This document shows positions 44,148 through 51,431 of a DNA stretch of 64,000 nt, in pieces. The stretch spans positions 62,001-126,000 of the forward strand of contig NZ_VFID01000012.1 in assembly GCF_006542425.1 (NCBI RefSeq). The letters are read 5' to 3'. The position numbers were made by a program, and so were the translations under genes. This DNA is from Pseudoxanthomonas sp. z9 (GTDB taxonomy: Bacteria; Pseudomonadota; Gammaproteobacteria; Xanthomonadales; Xanthomonadaceae). The notes under the pieces are model-generated. The model did not search any database. It had not been told where the DNA came from and saw nothing but the letters and a program-made list of their open reading frames with translations. How positions within the stretch are numbered: the stretch's first letter is position 1; each line of letters begins with the position of its first letter.

Positions 44148-44849
44148 TTACTGGCCTTCGCCGTCCTCGATCTCGCGGGTGGCGCGCTCGAGGATGGCGG
44201 CGATGCGGCGCTGCTCGGTGGCCGATACGCCGTCGCGGCGCACCAGCGCGTGTTTCAGGGCGTGCCGCGCGCGGATCAGTTCGGGCACCCAGCCACCTTC
44301 ATCGACCTCGGCCTGCGGTTCGCCGGCGAACGCGCGCCGTACCGAATCCATCTTGCGCGCGATGTGCGACAGCTTGGCGAGCATCAATTCGACCCGATCG
44401 CGGTTCGCCTCCAGATGCTCGCGGCCCGGCGCCGCGAGCGCATAGCGCTTGCGGTTGCCCTCGGCTTCCACGTCCACGTAACCCAGCTCTTCCAGGTAGG
44501 TGAGGGCGGGGTACACCATGCCCGGGCTGGGGCTGTAGAACCCGTTGGAGCGCGCCTGCAGGGCCTTGATCAGCTCATAGCCGTGGCTGGGCTGGTCCTC
44601 CAGCAGGGCCAGCAGCAGCAGTTGCAGATCGTCGGAACTGAATTTGCGGCCCCGGGTCAGGCCATCCTCGCCAAAGCCGCCGAATCCGCCCGGAAAACCG
44701 GGGCCCGGCCCGTGGCGATGACCGCCGCGGCCGCCGTGGCGCCGGCCGACGGCCTGCCAGAAGGCATGCAGGGAAAAGCCTTCGGAGAAGGGGAAATCAC
44801 CGCCGCAGTCTTCGCCGCGGCGCGCGTGTCGGGGGGGATGACGGCGCAT
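44148..44849 (-). CDS. PadR-family regulator, YqjI-like (metal-responsive candidate)
   Basis: The 233-residue regulator has a 70-residue N-terminal extension rich in His, Gly and Arg (MRRHPPRHARRGED..., RRHGGRGGHRHGPGPGF), then a PadR winged helix (SSDDLQLLLLALLEDQPSHGYELIKAL...GMVYPALTYLEELGYVDVE) and a C-terminal helical region. E. coli YqjI has the same plan, uses its His-rich end to bind nickel or iron, and represses the adjacent ferric reductase gene yqjH. Here the reductase gene follows 65 bases downstream on the same strand. AAGGAG precedes ATG 44849. Operator candidates lie just upstream. Confidence 0.9.
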   Translation of the reverse strand: MRRHPPRHARRGEDCGGDFPFSEGFSLHAFWQAVGRRHGGRGGHRHGPGPGFPGGFGGFGEDGLTRGRKFSSDDLQLLLLALLEDQPSHGYELIKALQARSNGFYSPSPGMVYPALTYLEELGYVDVEAEGNRKRYALAAPGREHLEANRDRVELMLAKLSHIARKMDSVRRAFAGEPQAEVDEGGWVPELIRARHALKHALVRRDGVSATEQRRIAAILERATREIEDGEGQ

Positions 44850-44870
44850 CGGACACTCCTTGATGTCATA

Positions 44871-44897
44871 AGATGCATCGTAAGATATATATCGTAA
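44871..44897 (-). promoter_or_regulatory. Tandem operator candidates for the PadR/YqjI-like repressor
   Basis: Two near-identical boxes, aGATGCATCgta and aGATATATATCgta, follow each other (44871-44882 and 44883-44896); their cores, gatgcatc and gatatatatc, are perfect palindromes. They sit about 22-48 bases upstream of the PadR gene start, where a repressor would block its promoter. This is likely autoregulation of the whole operon. Confidence 0.6.
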
Positions 44898-44983
44898 GAG
44901 TGTTCGTCAAGCTCTATGGACGAACCCTCCGCACGGCTCCTCAGGCTGCCCGGAGGTAGCGAGGAACCGGATATCCACCAAAT

Positions 44984-45217
44984 CTAGAGGTTGAGCCTCG
45001 GGAACCACACGCCTTGGATCTGCATGGGGCCGGCGTTGGGTACCACGTGCGCAGGATCCAGATCCGCGAACCGGATTCCGGCGATTACCTCGACGATCTC
45101 CACACCGGGCTCCGGCAAACCCTGCCGGGCCAACAGGCGCATTGCGAGCTCCTTCGTCGGTGCCGTGACGCCATAGCCCAACCCATGGGAGGTTCGAAAC
45201 CAGAATGCGATGAGCAT
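44984..45217 (-). CDS. Small conserved-looking protein of unknown function
   Basis: The 77-residue protein starts MLIAFWFRTSHGLGYGVTAPTKELAMRLLARQG and ends MQIQGVWFPRLNL. The residues FWF...GYGVTA...A..LL resemble a family of short uncharacterised proteins found beside others of similar size. It has no signal peptide or membrane segment. The longer frame (to 45334) adds a non-coding-like N-terminus, so ATG 45217 is chosen. It lies 85 bases downstream of another small gene on the same strand. I know of no function. Confidence 0.6.
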   Translation of the reverse strand: MLIAFWFRTSHGLGYGVTAPTKELAMRLLARQGLPEPGVEIVEVIAGIRFADLDPAHVVPNAGPMQIQGVWFPRLNL

Positions 45218-45302
45218 GCGGAACGTCCGATTGAGCAATGGAGCCAAGCGACCTTTGCACCCGCCTGTCGTGCAGCGGGGCGCGGAGGGAATCATCCTGT
45301 GA

Positions 45303-45557
45303 TCAGTCGGCCATCCCTTGCGGTGTGCCATCACGAACGATCAGCAGGATCTGCTCATCATCCGCCTGTGAATAGTGAACGAGACCGCCGAAACCGGTAT
45401 CCACCAGAATGCCGATCGCAAGGTACGCCCATTCGTCCGCCGGAAAGGCAGAGGAGTATTCCGAACGGTCCAGACAAGCGACGACGCGTCCCCGATGCAT
45501 GCCGGCGATCGATACCGTATCCCCGAGCCTTGCTTCCTCGCCGTCGCTGTAGTGCAT
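45303..45557 (-). CDS. Small protein of unknown function
   Basis: The 84-residue acidic protein (MHYSDGEEARLGDTVSIAGMHRGRVVACLDRSEYSSAFPADEWAYLAIG, quoted in parts) has the pattern D-G-x-E/A-x-L-G-D-x-V...G-x-V-V...E-Y...P-x-x-E-W-x-Y-L-x-x-G-I-L-V. That pattern is known from small conserved hypothetical proteins that look like SH3-like beta barrels. It ends LIVRDGTPQGMAD. It precedes the 77-residue gene on the same strand, possibly as one unit. Some relatives occur near toxin-immunity loci, but nothing here shows that. Confidence 0.62.
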   Translation of the reverse strand: MHYSDGEEARLGDTVSIAGMHRGRVVACLDRSEYSSAFPADEWAYLAIGILVDTGFGGLVHYSQADDEQILLIVRDGTPQGMAD

Positions 45558-45698
45558 GACGCCTCCCGAATGCGGTTCACTCTATCCGAAGTCTGGTTTT
45601 CCGGGCTTGTGACCCACGAAACGGCTCACGGATGAGAAGCTCCCCAAGAAGCATGGGCTGGAGTATGGTTCGCCCCGGACGCGATGGCGTGAGATCCC

Positions 45699-46241
45699 AT
45701 GAAGGTATCCGGACCGGCCCCAAACGGCGGGCGAGATCAGAAACCCCGGCAACCACGAATCGGCAGCCCGGATCCCGAACTCCTGCGTCGCCTGCTGCGC
45801 GCCAAGGATCGGATGGATGCCGCCTCGCACGAGGAGTGGCCGGTGTCGCGGCTGGCGCGGGTGAGCCATGTATCCGAGGCGCACTTCGCGCGTTCGTTCA
45901 AGGAGGCCTTCGGCGTGCCGCCGCATCGCTACCTGCTGACCCGGCGCATCGAACGGGCCAAGACCCTGCTGCGTGATACCGAATTGCCCATCCTCGACAT
46001 CGCGCTGCGGACCGGCTGGAACAGCCTGGGCACCTTCGGTCGCACCTTCCGCGACATCACCGGCGAAAGTCCGGGCGAACTGCGCGGGCGTGAAAGCGCC
46101 GCCCGCCGCCTGGCGCAGGCGATGCCGGCCTGCTATGCCAGCGCCGCGCACCGTCCTGATCTCACCATCGCAGTTTCGGAGAAGCGGCGGCGGGAGGCCG
46201 ATGCTACAAAGGCGGCCCCAGAGAAACCGGAGGTCACATGA
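45699..46241 (+). CDS. AraC-family transcriptional regulator (HTH only)
   Basis: The 180-residue protein is essentially an AraC DNA-binding domain with two helix-turn-helix units: EEWPVSRLARVSHVSEAHFARSFKEAFGVPPHRYLLTRRIERAKTLL and LPILDIALRTGWNSLGTFGRTFRDITGESPGELR (residues about 45-130, in part). There is no sensory domain, only a basic tail. Its stop overlaps the start of the VOC-protein gene (ATGA at 46238), so regulator and enzyme are cotranslated. This is a common pairing in which the regulator probably controls the same operon. Confidence 0.92.
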   Translation: MKVSGPAPNGGRDQKPRQPRIGSPDPELLRRLLRAKDRMDAASHEEWPVSRLARVSHVSEAHFARSFKEAFGVPPHRYLLTRRIERAKTLLRDTELPILDIALRTGWNSLGTFGRTFRDITGESPGELRGRESAARRLAQAMPACYASAAHRPDLTIAVSEKRRREADATKAAPEKPEVT

Positions 46242-46654
46242 GTCAGGGTGTTGGAATGGTGGGGCTGTACGTCCGCGATCAGGACGAGGCGCTGGAGTTC
46301 TATGTCGACAAGCTGGGTTTCCGCGTGCACACCGACGTGCGCAACGGCGACTATCGCTGGCTGACCGTGCAGCACCCGGATCAGCCTTCGTTCCAGCTTG
46401 GACTGTTCAAGCCGCAGGAGCCGGTGCTTGACGCCGCCACCGCGCAGACCGCGCGCGAGATCGTCGCCAAGGGCGGCATGCCGCCGCTCATCCTCGACGT
46501 CGAGGACTGTCGTGCGGCCTACGAACGCATGCGCGGGCGCGGGGTGGAGTTCACCCAGCCGCCGGAAGAACGCTACGGCAATGTCGACGCCAACTTCCGC
46601 GATCCCTCCGGCAACGGCTGGAAGATGATCGAGTCCCGTCGCGGCAAGCACTGA
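46238..46654 (+). CDS. VOC-superfamily (glyoxalase/bleomycin-resistance-like) protein
   Basis: The 138-residue protein has a vicinal-oxygen-chelate fold: MVGLYVRDQDEALEFYVDKLGFRVHTDVRNGDYRWLTVQHPD at the start and GVEFTQPPEERYGNVDANFRDPSGNGWKMIESRRG at the end (both quoted in part). VOC members bind metals or small toxic ligands, or act as glyoxalases or dioxygenases; the exact activity is unknown. It is coupled to the AraC regulator upstream. Confidence 0.92.
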   Translation: MSQGVGMVGLYVRDQDEALEFYVDKLGFRVHTDVRNGDYRWLTVQHPDQPSFQLGLFKPQEPVLDAATAQTAREIVAKGGMPPLILDVEDCRAAYERMRGRGVEFTQPPEERYGNVDANFRDPSGNGWKMIESRRGKH

Positions 46655-46762
46655 ATCCCGTTGGTCCCGCGCGTGGCCGGATGACCGCGCGCGGGTGCAG
46701 CAACGTCTGGCAACGTGCAAGCCCGCCCGAGGCGTCTCGGGCCAAGCCCAGAGGAAATCCCG

Positions 46763-46978
46763 ATGAACAAGTGGATCCGTCAGTTCCACCGCTGGCTGTC
46801 GATCATCTTCACCCTGACCGTGCTCGCCAACCTTGTCGCGCTGGCGATGCAGAAGCAATCCACCTGGGTGGGGTTGATGGCGCTGTTCCCGCTGATCCTG
46901 TTGATGATCACCGGACTCTACCTGTTCGCCTTGCCCTATCTGGCGAAGTCGCGCGCCGCCCCGCAGACGGGAAGCTGA
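46763..46978 (+). CDS. Small two-helix membrane protein
   Basis: The 71-residue protein begins MNKWIRQFHRWLSIIFTLTVLANLVALAM and has a second helix (WVGLMALFPLILLMITGLYLF). The RxxHRWxSxxF start resembles the N-terminal helix of PepSY-type proteins, but the protein is too short for that family. An agaggaaat ribosome-binding site precedes ATG 46763. Its function is unknown. It ends nine bases before the stop of the convergent membrane-protein gene. Confidence 0.75.
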   Translation: MNKWIRQFHRWLSIIFTLTVLANLVALAMQKQSTWVGLMALFPLILLMITGLYLFALPYLAKSRAAPQTGS

Positions 46979-46987
46979 GGCGCGGTG

Positions 46988-47623
46988 TCATTGCGCGAGC
47001 GCCAGCAGCACGATGCCCATGGCGGCCAGCATCAGGCTCCACAGGCAGCGCAGGGTCGGGGGGCGCCAATGACGCTGGTACCTGTTCCATCCGTGGCAGG
47101 CGCCCCGCGCCAATGCGCCGGTCACCAGCAACATGGCGACCATGTGCAGCGCCATCGCCGCCAGCAATGCCGCGGATGACGAACCGGAAGCGGTGAAATC
47201 GCGCCACGGACCACGGGACAGGCACAGCGGTACGAGTGCCGGCACCAGCGCCATGCCCAGTCCGTGCGCGGTTGCCATCAGTCCGGACCACAGCGCCAGC
47301 CCGACCGCGCCCATTCTGTTCGCGGCGGGTGCGGGTGGCGCATGGCGACGCCACAGGTGATGGCAGGCCAGGACGAGCAGGACGGCTCCGGCGATGCGTG
47401 TGGCGACCACCGTCTCCACGCGCAGGCCGATCGCGAAGGCGGCGGCGATCAGCACGATCGCGGTGGCATGTCCGATACCGATCGGCCACAACGCACGCCA
47501 GGCGTGTTCGTCACGGCCGGCATGGACCGCGCCGGCCGCGGCGAACATCCAGCCATTGGCCGGATGCAGCCCATGCAGGGCACCGAGTCCGGCGATCGCC
47601 AGCCAGGGCCAGATCGTATCCAT
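46988..47623 (-). CDS. Multi-helix membrane protein with conserved-looking histidines
   Basis: The 211-residue protein has about six membrane helices. Histidines lie within or next to them (GALHGLHPANGW, IGIGHATAIVL, ACHHLWRRHAP, TAHGLGMALV, ALHMVAMLL), as in NicO/UreH-type nickel/cobalt exporters, but the usual HALxPGHG motif is replaced by HGLHPANGW. A metal transport or metal sensing role is possible but unproven. It sits 23 bases after the DUF899 gene on the same strand and may be in one operon with it. Confidence 0.72.
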   Translation of the reverse strand: MDTIWPWLAIAGLGALHGLHPANGWMFAAAGAVHAGRDEHAWRALWPIGIGHATAIVLIAAAFAIGLRVETVVATRIAGAVLLVLACHHLWRRHAPPAPAANRMGAVGLALWSGLMATAHGLGMALVPALVPLCLSRGPWRDFTASGSSSAALLAAMALHMVAMLLVTGALARGACHGWNRYQRHWRPPTLRCLWSLMLAAMGIVLLALAQ

Positions 47624-47645
47624 GTCGCGGCGCCGGTCTTCGCGA

Positions 47646-48410
47646 TCAGCCGTGGCAACCGCAGGCGCTCTTGCCGCCCGCCTGCTCGTAGAGATCGTGA
47701 TGGCGTACCCAGGACATGGTGTCTTCCAGGCCGGCCTCGTCGCGTCCCTTCGGGGTGAGATCGAGCAGCGGATATGTCCCCATCATCACTTCCACGCCAC
47801 GACCGAAGCGCGAATAGGTATGGAAGACGGTGCCGGCGCCATCGCGATGGAACACGCTGATGCCGGGAGCTTCCGAGTGCGGGAAATACTGGTGGGCGTA
47901 GTTGTAGTCGACCGCGCCGGTGGCCATGTCCTCGGGGGTGAAGCTGACGCCGAAGTCGTAGTTGAAATCGGAACCGAACGAGGACACCCACGGGAACTGC
48001 CAGCCCATGCGCGCGCGGAAGCGCTGGATGTCAGCCAGCGGCGCGCGCGAGATCACCAGCAGGGTGGTGTCGCGCTGGGCCAGGTGCGCGCGCGCGCCGT
48101 CATGGTGGTCCGCCATGTAGGAACAACTGCGGCAACCCTGGTCGCGGCCGGGCGTGAACATGAAGTGCTGGACCAGCAACTGGTGGCGGCCGTCGAACAA
48201 CTGGTCCAGCCTGCGCGGCCCGTCGACGGTGTCGAACACGTAATCCTTCTCGACCTTTACCCAGGGCAGGGCGCGGCGTTCCTCGGCGATGCGATCGCCC
48301 AGGCGGGTCAGTTCCTTCTCGCGCGCAAGCAACTGCATGCGCTCCTTCAGCCATTGTTCGCGGCTGACGATGCGGGGGGAGGTGGCGAGGGTGCGGGTAG
48401 CGAGGTTCAT
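47646..48410 (-). CDS. DUF899 thioredoxin-like family protein
   Basis: The 254-residue protein belongs to DUF899: its start IVSREQWLKERMQLLAREKELTRLGDRIAEERRALPWVKVEKDYVFD (in part), QHFMFTPGRDQGCRSCSYMADHH and WVSSFGSDFNYDFGVSFTPEDM are all typical. The family has a thioredoxin-like fold and is annotated as a possible disulfide or peroxide protein; the Cys in GCRSCSY may be redox-active. A small Cys-rich C-terminus (KSACGCHG) is present. ATG 48410 follows aggagcag and is preferred over the long frame through the repeat upstream. Confidence 0.92.
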   Translation of the reverse strand: MNLATRTLATSPRIVSREQWLKERMQLLAREKELTRLGDRIAEERRALPWVKVEKDYVFDTVDGPRRLDQLFDGRHQLLVQHFMFTPGRDQGCRSCSYMADHHDGARAHLAQRDTTLLVISRAPLADIQRFRARMGWQFPWVSSFGSDFNYDFGVSFTPEDMATGAVDYNYAHQYFPHSEAPGISVFHRDGAGTVFHTYSRFGRGVEVMMGTYPLLDLTPKGRDEAGLEDTMSWVRHHDLYEQAGGKSACGCHG

Positions 48411-48506
48411 GATCTGCTCCTGGGGTTGTGGGTAGAGCCATCGGGGGAAGAACGGTTGGTGTGGTGCGGGTGGTGCGGGATTGATCGATCGCGTGATGGC
48501 GCGGGT

Positions 48507-48892
48507 GACCCCCTTCGAAGAGAGCGGAGCCGCCGGAGGTGATCGGGGGATTTGCTTTTCGCGCCAAGAGCAAATCCCCCTCGGTCCCCCTTTTTCAAAG
48601 GGGGAGGTGGAACGGTTCATCCTTCACCGGGGAACTACCCCCTCCGAAGAAGGGGGTGGGCACCGGAGGTGGCCGGGGGATTTGCTTTTCGCGCCAGGAG
48701 CAAATCCCCCTCGGTCCCCCTTTTTCAAAGGGGGAGGTGGAACGGGTCCCGGAACGGTGTTCATCCTTCACCGGGGAACTACCCCCTTCGAAGAAGGGGG
48801 TGGGCACCGAAGGTGACCGGGGGATTTGCTTTTCGCGCGAAGAGCGAAATCTCCCTCAATCCCCCTTTTTCAAAGGGGGAGGCAAGAGCGCT
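48507..48892. repeat. Dispersed C-rich element, three tandem copies (copy 3)
   Basis: Three consecutive units begin at cggggga in 48544, 48674 and 48818 (spacing 130 and 144 bases; the second unit carries 14 extra bases around ggaacgg). Each unit contains ggggatttgcttttcgcgc, gagcaaatccccctcggtcccccttttt-caaaggggg and ttcatccttcaccggggaactaccccc. The block fills the gap between the DUF899 gene and the beta-propeller gene, with inverted repeats throughout. Apparent open frames across it are repetitive. Confidence 0.85.
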
Positions 48893-48938
48893 GAAGATAG
48901 GGGCGCGCGGGGCCTGGTTCAGTGGCCCGCGCCGCGCG

Positions 48939-49604
48939 TCATGCGGCGTGTCGTGGCCTGCGTATCGCGCGGACCTTGCCGCTGCCACCGCCGCCGGCGT
49001 AGAACAGATCCGCGCCGTCGGATTCCAGGCCGCTCACGTTGGTGCCGGCCGGCATCTGCAGACGTTCCAGCACTTCGCCGCTGTCGGGATCGATACGACG
49101 GATCTCGCTCTCGTCGCCTTCCCAGGTGCCGTGCCAGAGTTCGCCGTCCACCCAGGTGACGCCGGTGACAAAGCGGTTGGATTCGATGGTGCGCTGGACG
49201 GCGCCGGTGGCCGGATCGATGCGATGAATCCGGCGATCGCGGTAACGCCCGACCCACAGGCTGCCTTCGGCCCAGGTCAGTCCCGTATTCCCGCCCACGG
49301 CGGGAGCGGGAATCGTCGCCACGACCTCGCCGCTGGCCGGATCGATCTTCTCGATGCGCGAATCGACGATCTGGTACAGGTACTTGCCGTCGAAGGCGGT
49401 GCCGGCGTCGCAGGGACGCTCCAGCTTGCGCACCGCGGCGCCGCTGTCCGGATCGATGGCGACCAGGCGCTCGTTGGTGGCCGCCCAGATGCGGGTGCCG
49501 TCGTAGGTCACGCCATGCACGCCTTCGAGGTGATCGAGCGGGTACTCGCGGACGATCTCGGCGGCCTTGGCCGGGTTGGCGGATTGGGAGGGCGTGCGGG
49601 TCAT
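48939..49604 (-). CDS. Beta-propeller (NHL/quinoprotein-like) repeat protein
   Basis: The 221-residue protein has at least four repeats of the form IDPxSGxVxxxI (LVAIDPDSGAAVRKL, IEKIDPASGEVVATI, IHRIDPATGAVQRTI, IRRIDPDSGEVLERL) with WVGRY/WHGTW strands, a small beta-propeller. There is no signal peptide. Relatives are annotated glutamine cyclotransferase-like, but catalytic residues cannot be confirmed here. It is on the same strand as the upstream unusual repeat-winged-helix protein (48 bases away). Confidence 0.75.
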   Translation of the reverse strand: MTRTPSQSANPAKAAEIVREYPLDHLEGVHGVTYDGTRIWAATNERLVAIDPDSGAAVRKLERPCDAGTAFDGKYLYQIVDSRIEKIDPASGEVVATIPAPAVGGNTGLTWAEGSLWVGRYRDRRIHRIDPATGAVQRTIESNRFVTGVTWVDGELWHGTWEGDESEIRRIDPDSGEVLERLQMPAGTNVSGLESDGADLFYAGGGGSGKVRAIRRPRHAA

Positions 49605-49652
49605 GGCCTGGGTTCCTGCGTGATGCGCCGGCTGCGGCGCGATGGAGACACT

Positions 49653-50873
49653 CTAGCCAGCAGGCAGGGTAGCGGGGAGTAACAAGATCGTCGTGAATCC
49701 GGTCAGCGGCGGCGCCACCCAGCGGCGGGCGCGCGCACGGCCGATCGCGCGTACCCGGCCATCGGCCTCGAGCTCGGCGAGCGCGCGCTGCACGGTGCGC
49801 TGGCTGGTATCCAGCGCCAGCGCCAATGCCGAAGTGGACCAGGCCGCGCCGTCGGCGAGCAACGCCAGCAGTTCGGCCTGTCCGCTTTCTAGCGGCGGCA
49901 CCAGCAGCGCCACTTCGCGTGCGTCGTGCGGAATCAGCGCAAAGCCGCGCGCGGTCGCCTCGATGCGCGCCAGCGGCGCAGCCAACGCGCGCAGGCGGCC
50001 GAGTTCCACCCGCAGGCGGGCGCGGTGGGTCTCGTCCGGAACGCGCGTGCGGAACGCCTGTTCGATCAGATGCTCGCGGCTGGCGTCGCCCGGCCAGGCT
50101 TCGGCCAGTACGCGCGCAAGTGCAAACAATACCGGCCGTCGCGCGAGCGGATACCAGGCGCCGTCCCGGCGCAGTCCGCGCCGGCAGGCATCGATGACCA
50201 GTGCACCGGAAGCGAGCAGGGTTTCCACTTCGTCCAGCCGCAGCGACTGTTCGCCTTCGGCGTGCCGGCGTCGTGCCGCGGGGCGGGCCAGCAGCGAACG
50301 CGCGTCCGCCACTTCCGCGCGCAGGGCGGGAATGCCGGCATGGAGGGCGGCTTCGTCGGCGCGTTCCAGCGCGGTGCGTGCCGCGCCGGTACGCAGTCCG
50401 CGCAGGGCCAGTTCGGCGCGGACCAACTGCGCGATCGCGGCCAGCGCCGGCGACAGCCGGCCGCGCGCCAGCACCGCCAGGGTGGCGGCGGTGGCGTCCA
50501 GGCGTCCGAGCAGCAACTGCCTGCGCGCCAGCACCAGGCGAGCCTGGCTGGCATTGACGTGATCCGCCTGCGCTTCGAGGGTGGCGACGGCGTTCTCCAG
50601 CGCGCGCGGGGTGGCGTCCAGATCCCGCATCGCCAGCGCGACTTCGGCTTCGGCCACCACGCATCGCGCGCGTGGCAGCGGTTCACGCGCGCCGAAACCG
50701 CGCGCGGCCCGGCGCAGCAGTTCGCGCGCGTGCGGATGTTCGCCCAGTTGCGCCATCGCGATGCCGCGCAGCGCCAGCGCCGGCGGATCCTCGCGCAGGG
50801 CCACGCCCTTGAGCGCGCCCAGGGCGTCGCCGGCGGCGAGGGCGCGTGCGGCAGCGGTGATCAGGGCGTCCAT
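49653..50873 (-). CDS. Helical-repeat protein with C-terminal winged helix, putative transcriptional regulator
   Basis: The 406-residue protein has an N-terminal Ala/Arg/Leu-rich array of about 12 TPR-like helices (residues 1-200), a middle segment with a bacterial-transcriptional-activator-like layout (FALARVLAEAWPGDASREHLIEQAFRTRVPDETHRARLRVELGRLR, in part) and a C-terminal winged helix (ALLADGAAWSTSALALALDTSQRTVQRALAELEADGRVRAIGRARARRW, in part). It is probably a DNA-binding regulator of the neighbouring beta-propeller and DUF899 genes, by position. A -10-like TAGCCT (minus strand, 50885-50880) lies six bases before its ATG. Confidence 0.75.
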   Translation of the reverse strand: MDALITAAARALAAGDALGALKGVALREDPPALALRGIAMAQLGEHPHARELLRRAARGFGAREPLPRARCVVAEAEVALAMRDLDATPRALENAVATLEAQADHVNASQARLVLARRQLLLGRLDATAATLAVLARGRLSPALAAIAQLVRAELALRGLRTGAARTALERADEAALHAGIPALRAEVADARSLLARPAARRRHAEGEQSLRLDEVETLLASGALVIDACRRGLRRDGAWYPLARRPVLFALARVLAEAWPGDASREHLIEQAFRTRVPDETHRARLRVELGRLRALAAPLARIEATARGFALIPHDAREVALLVPPLESGQAELLALLADGAAWSTSALALALDTSQRTVQRALAELEADGRVRAIGRARARRWVAPPLTGFTTILLLPATLPAG

Positions 50874-50975
50874 CGCGACAGGCTAACCCGTCGTGATGGC
50901 GGGAGCGAACAAGGACGGCGAATGCCGGCCCATCCGCGCACGCAACCGCGTGATGTGGCGGGCGGAACCGCGCGC

Positions 50976-51368
50976 TCAGCCCTCGGCGCGGTATTCCTTC
51001 TCTTCGATGAAGGTCGAGCCGGCCTGCTGGTTGATGGCGTTCTTCAGGCCCACGCGATGACCGTTGTGCTGGGCGACTGCGCGCGCCAGCTGGATGAAGG
51101 CATCATCGAACACCTGCGTGGCTTCCTTCTCGCGCAGCGCGTCCTGCACGTCCCACATGAGTTCGTTGGCCTGCTTCAGCTGCACCTTCAGCTCGGCCAT
51201 GCTCGGATGGCGCGCGGCGATCGGCGCCCACAACGGCAGCAGATCCTGCAGTTCGGCGAGCACGTTGCGGCGCTTGCCCTCGTCGGTGATGCGCTCGGAC
51301 TTGATCTCCAGGATGGTGATCTTGTCCGCCAGTTCACCGATCGACACCGGTACCCGAATCGAATCCAC
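50976..51368 (-). CDS. DUF6165 family protein
   Basis: The 130-residue soluble protein starts (GTG) MDSIRVPVSIGELADKITILEIKSERITDEGKRRNV and runs through ELQDLLPLWAPIAARHP to FDDAFIQLARAVAQHNGHRVGLKNAINQ, the conserved blocks of DUF6165. Family members occur across Proteobacteria, often near cell-surface polysaccharide genes; their function is unknown. The GTG at 51368 follows aggaacgg. It is flanked by genes on the same strand 63 and 102 bases away. Confidence 0.85.
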   Translation of the reverse strand: MDSIRVPVSIGELADKITILEIKSERITDEGKRRNVLAELQDLLPLWAPIAARHPSMAELKVQLKQANELMWDVQDALREKEATQVFDDAFIQLARAVAQHNGHRVGLKNAINQQAGSTFIEEKEYRAEG

Positions 51369-51431
51369 GTCCGTTCCTGCGTTGGGAATGTGCGCGGATG
51401 ATAGCGGATCGCCCGTGCGGGACGCGGACGA

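Noticed and set aside
48507-48892. Repeated units considered as a CRISPR array
   Set aside because: Units are 130-144 bases with repeated rather than unique interior, and there are no cas genes; they match a dispersed intergenic element.
49693-50562. Plus-strand frame of 289 residues opposite the helical-repeat regulator
   Set aside because: Ser/Arg/Ala-rich antisense translation without motif; the minus-strand gene has a recognisable winged helix.
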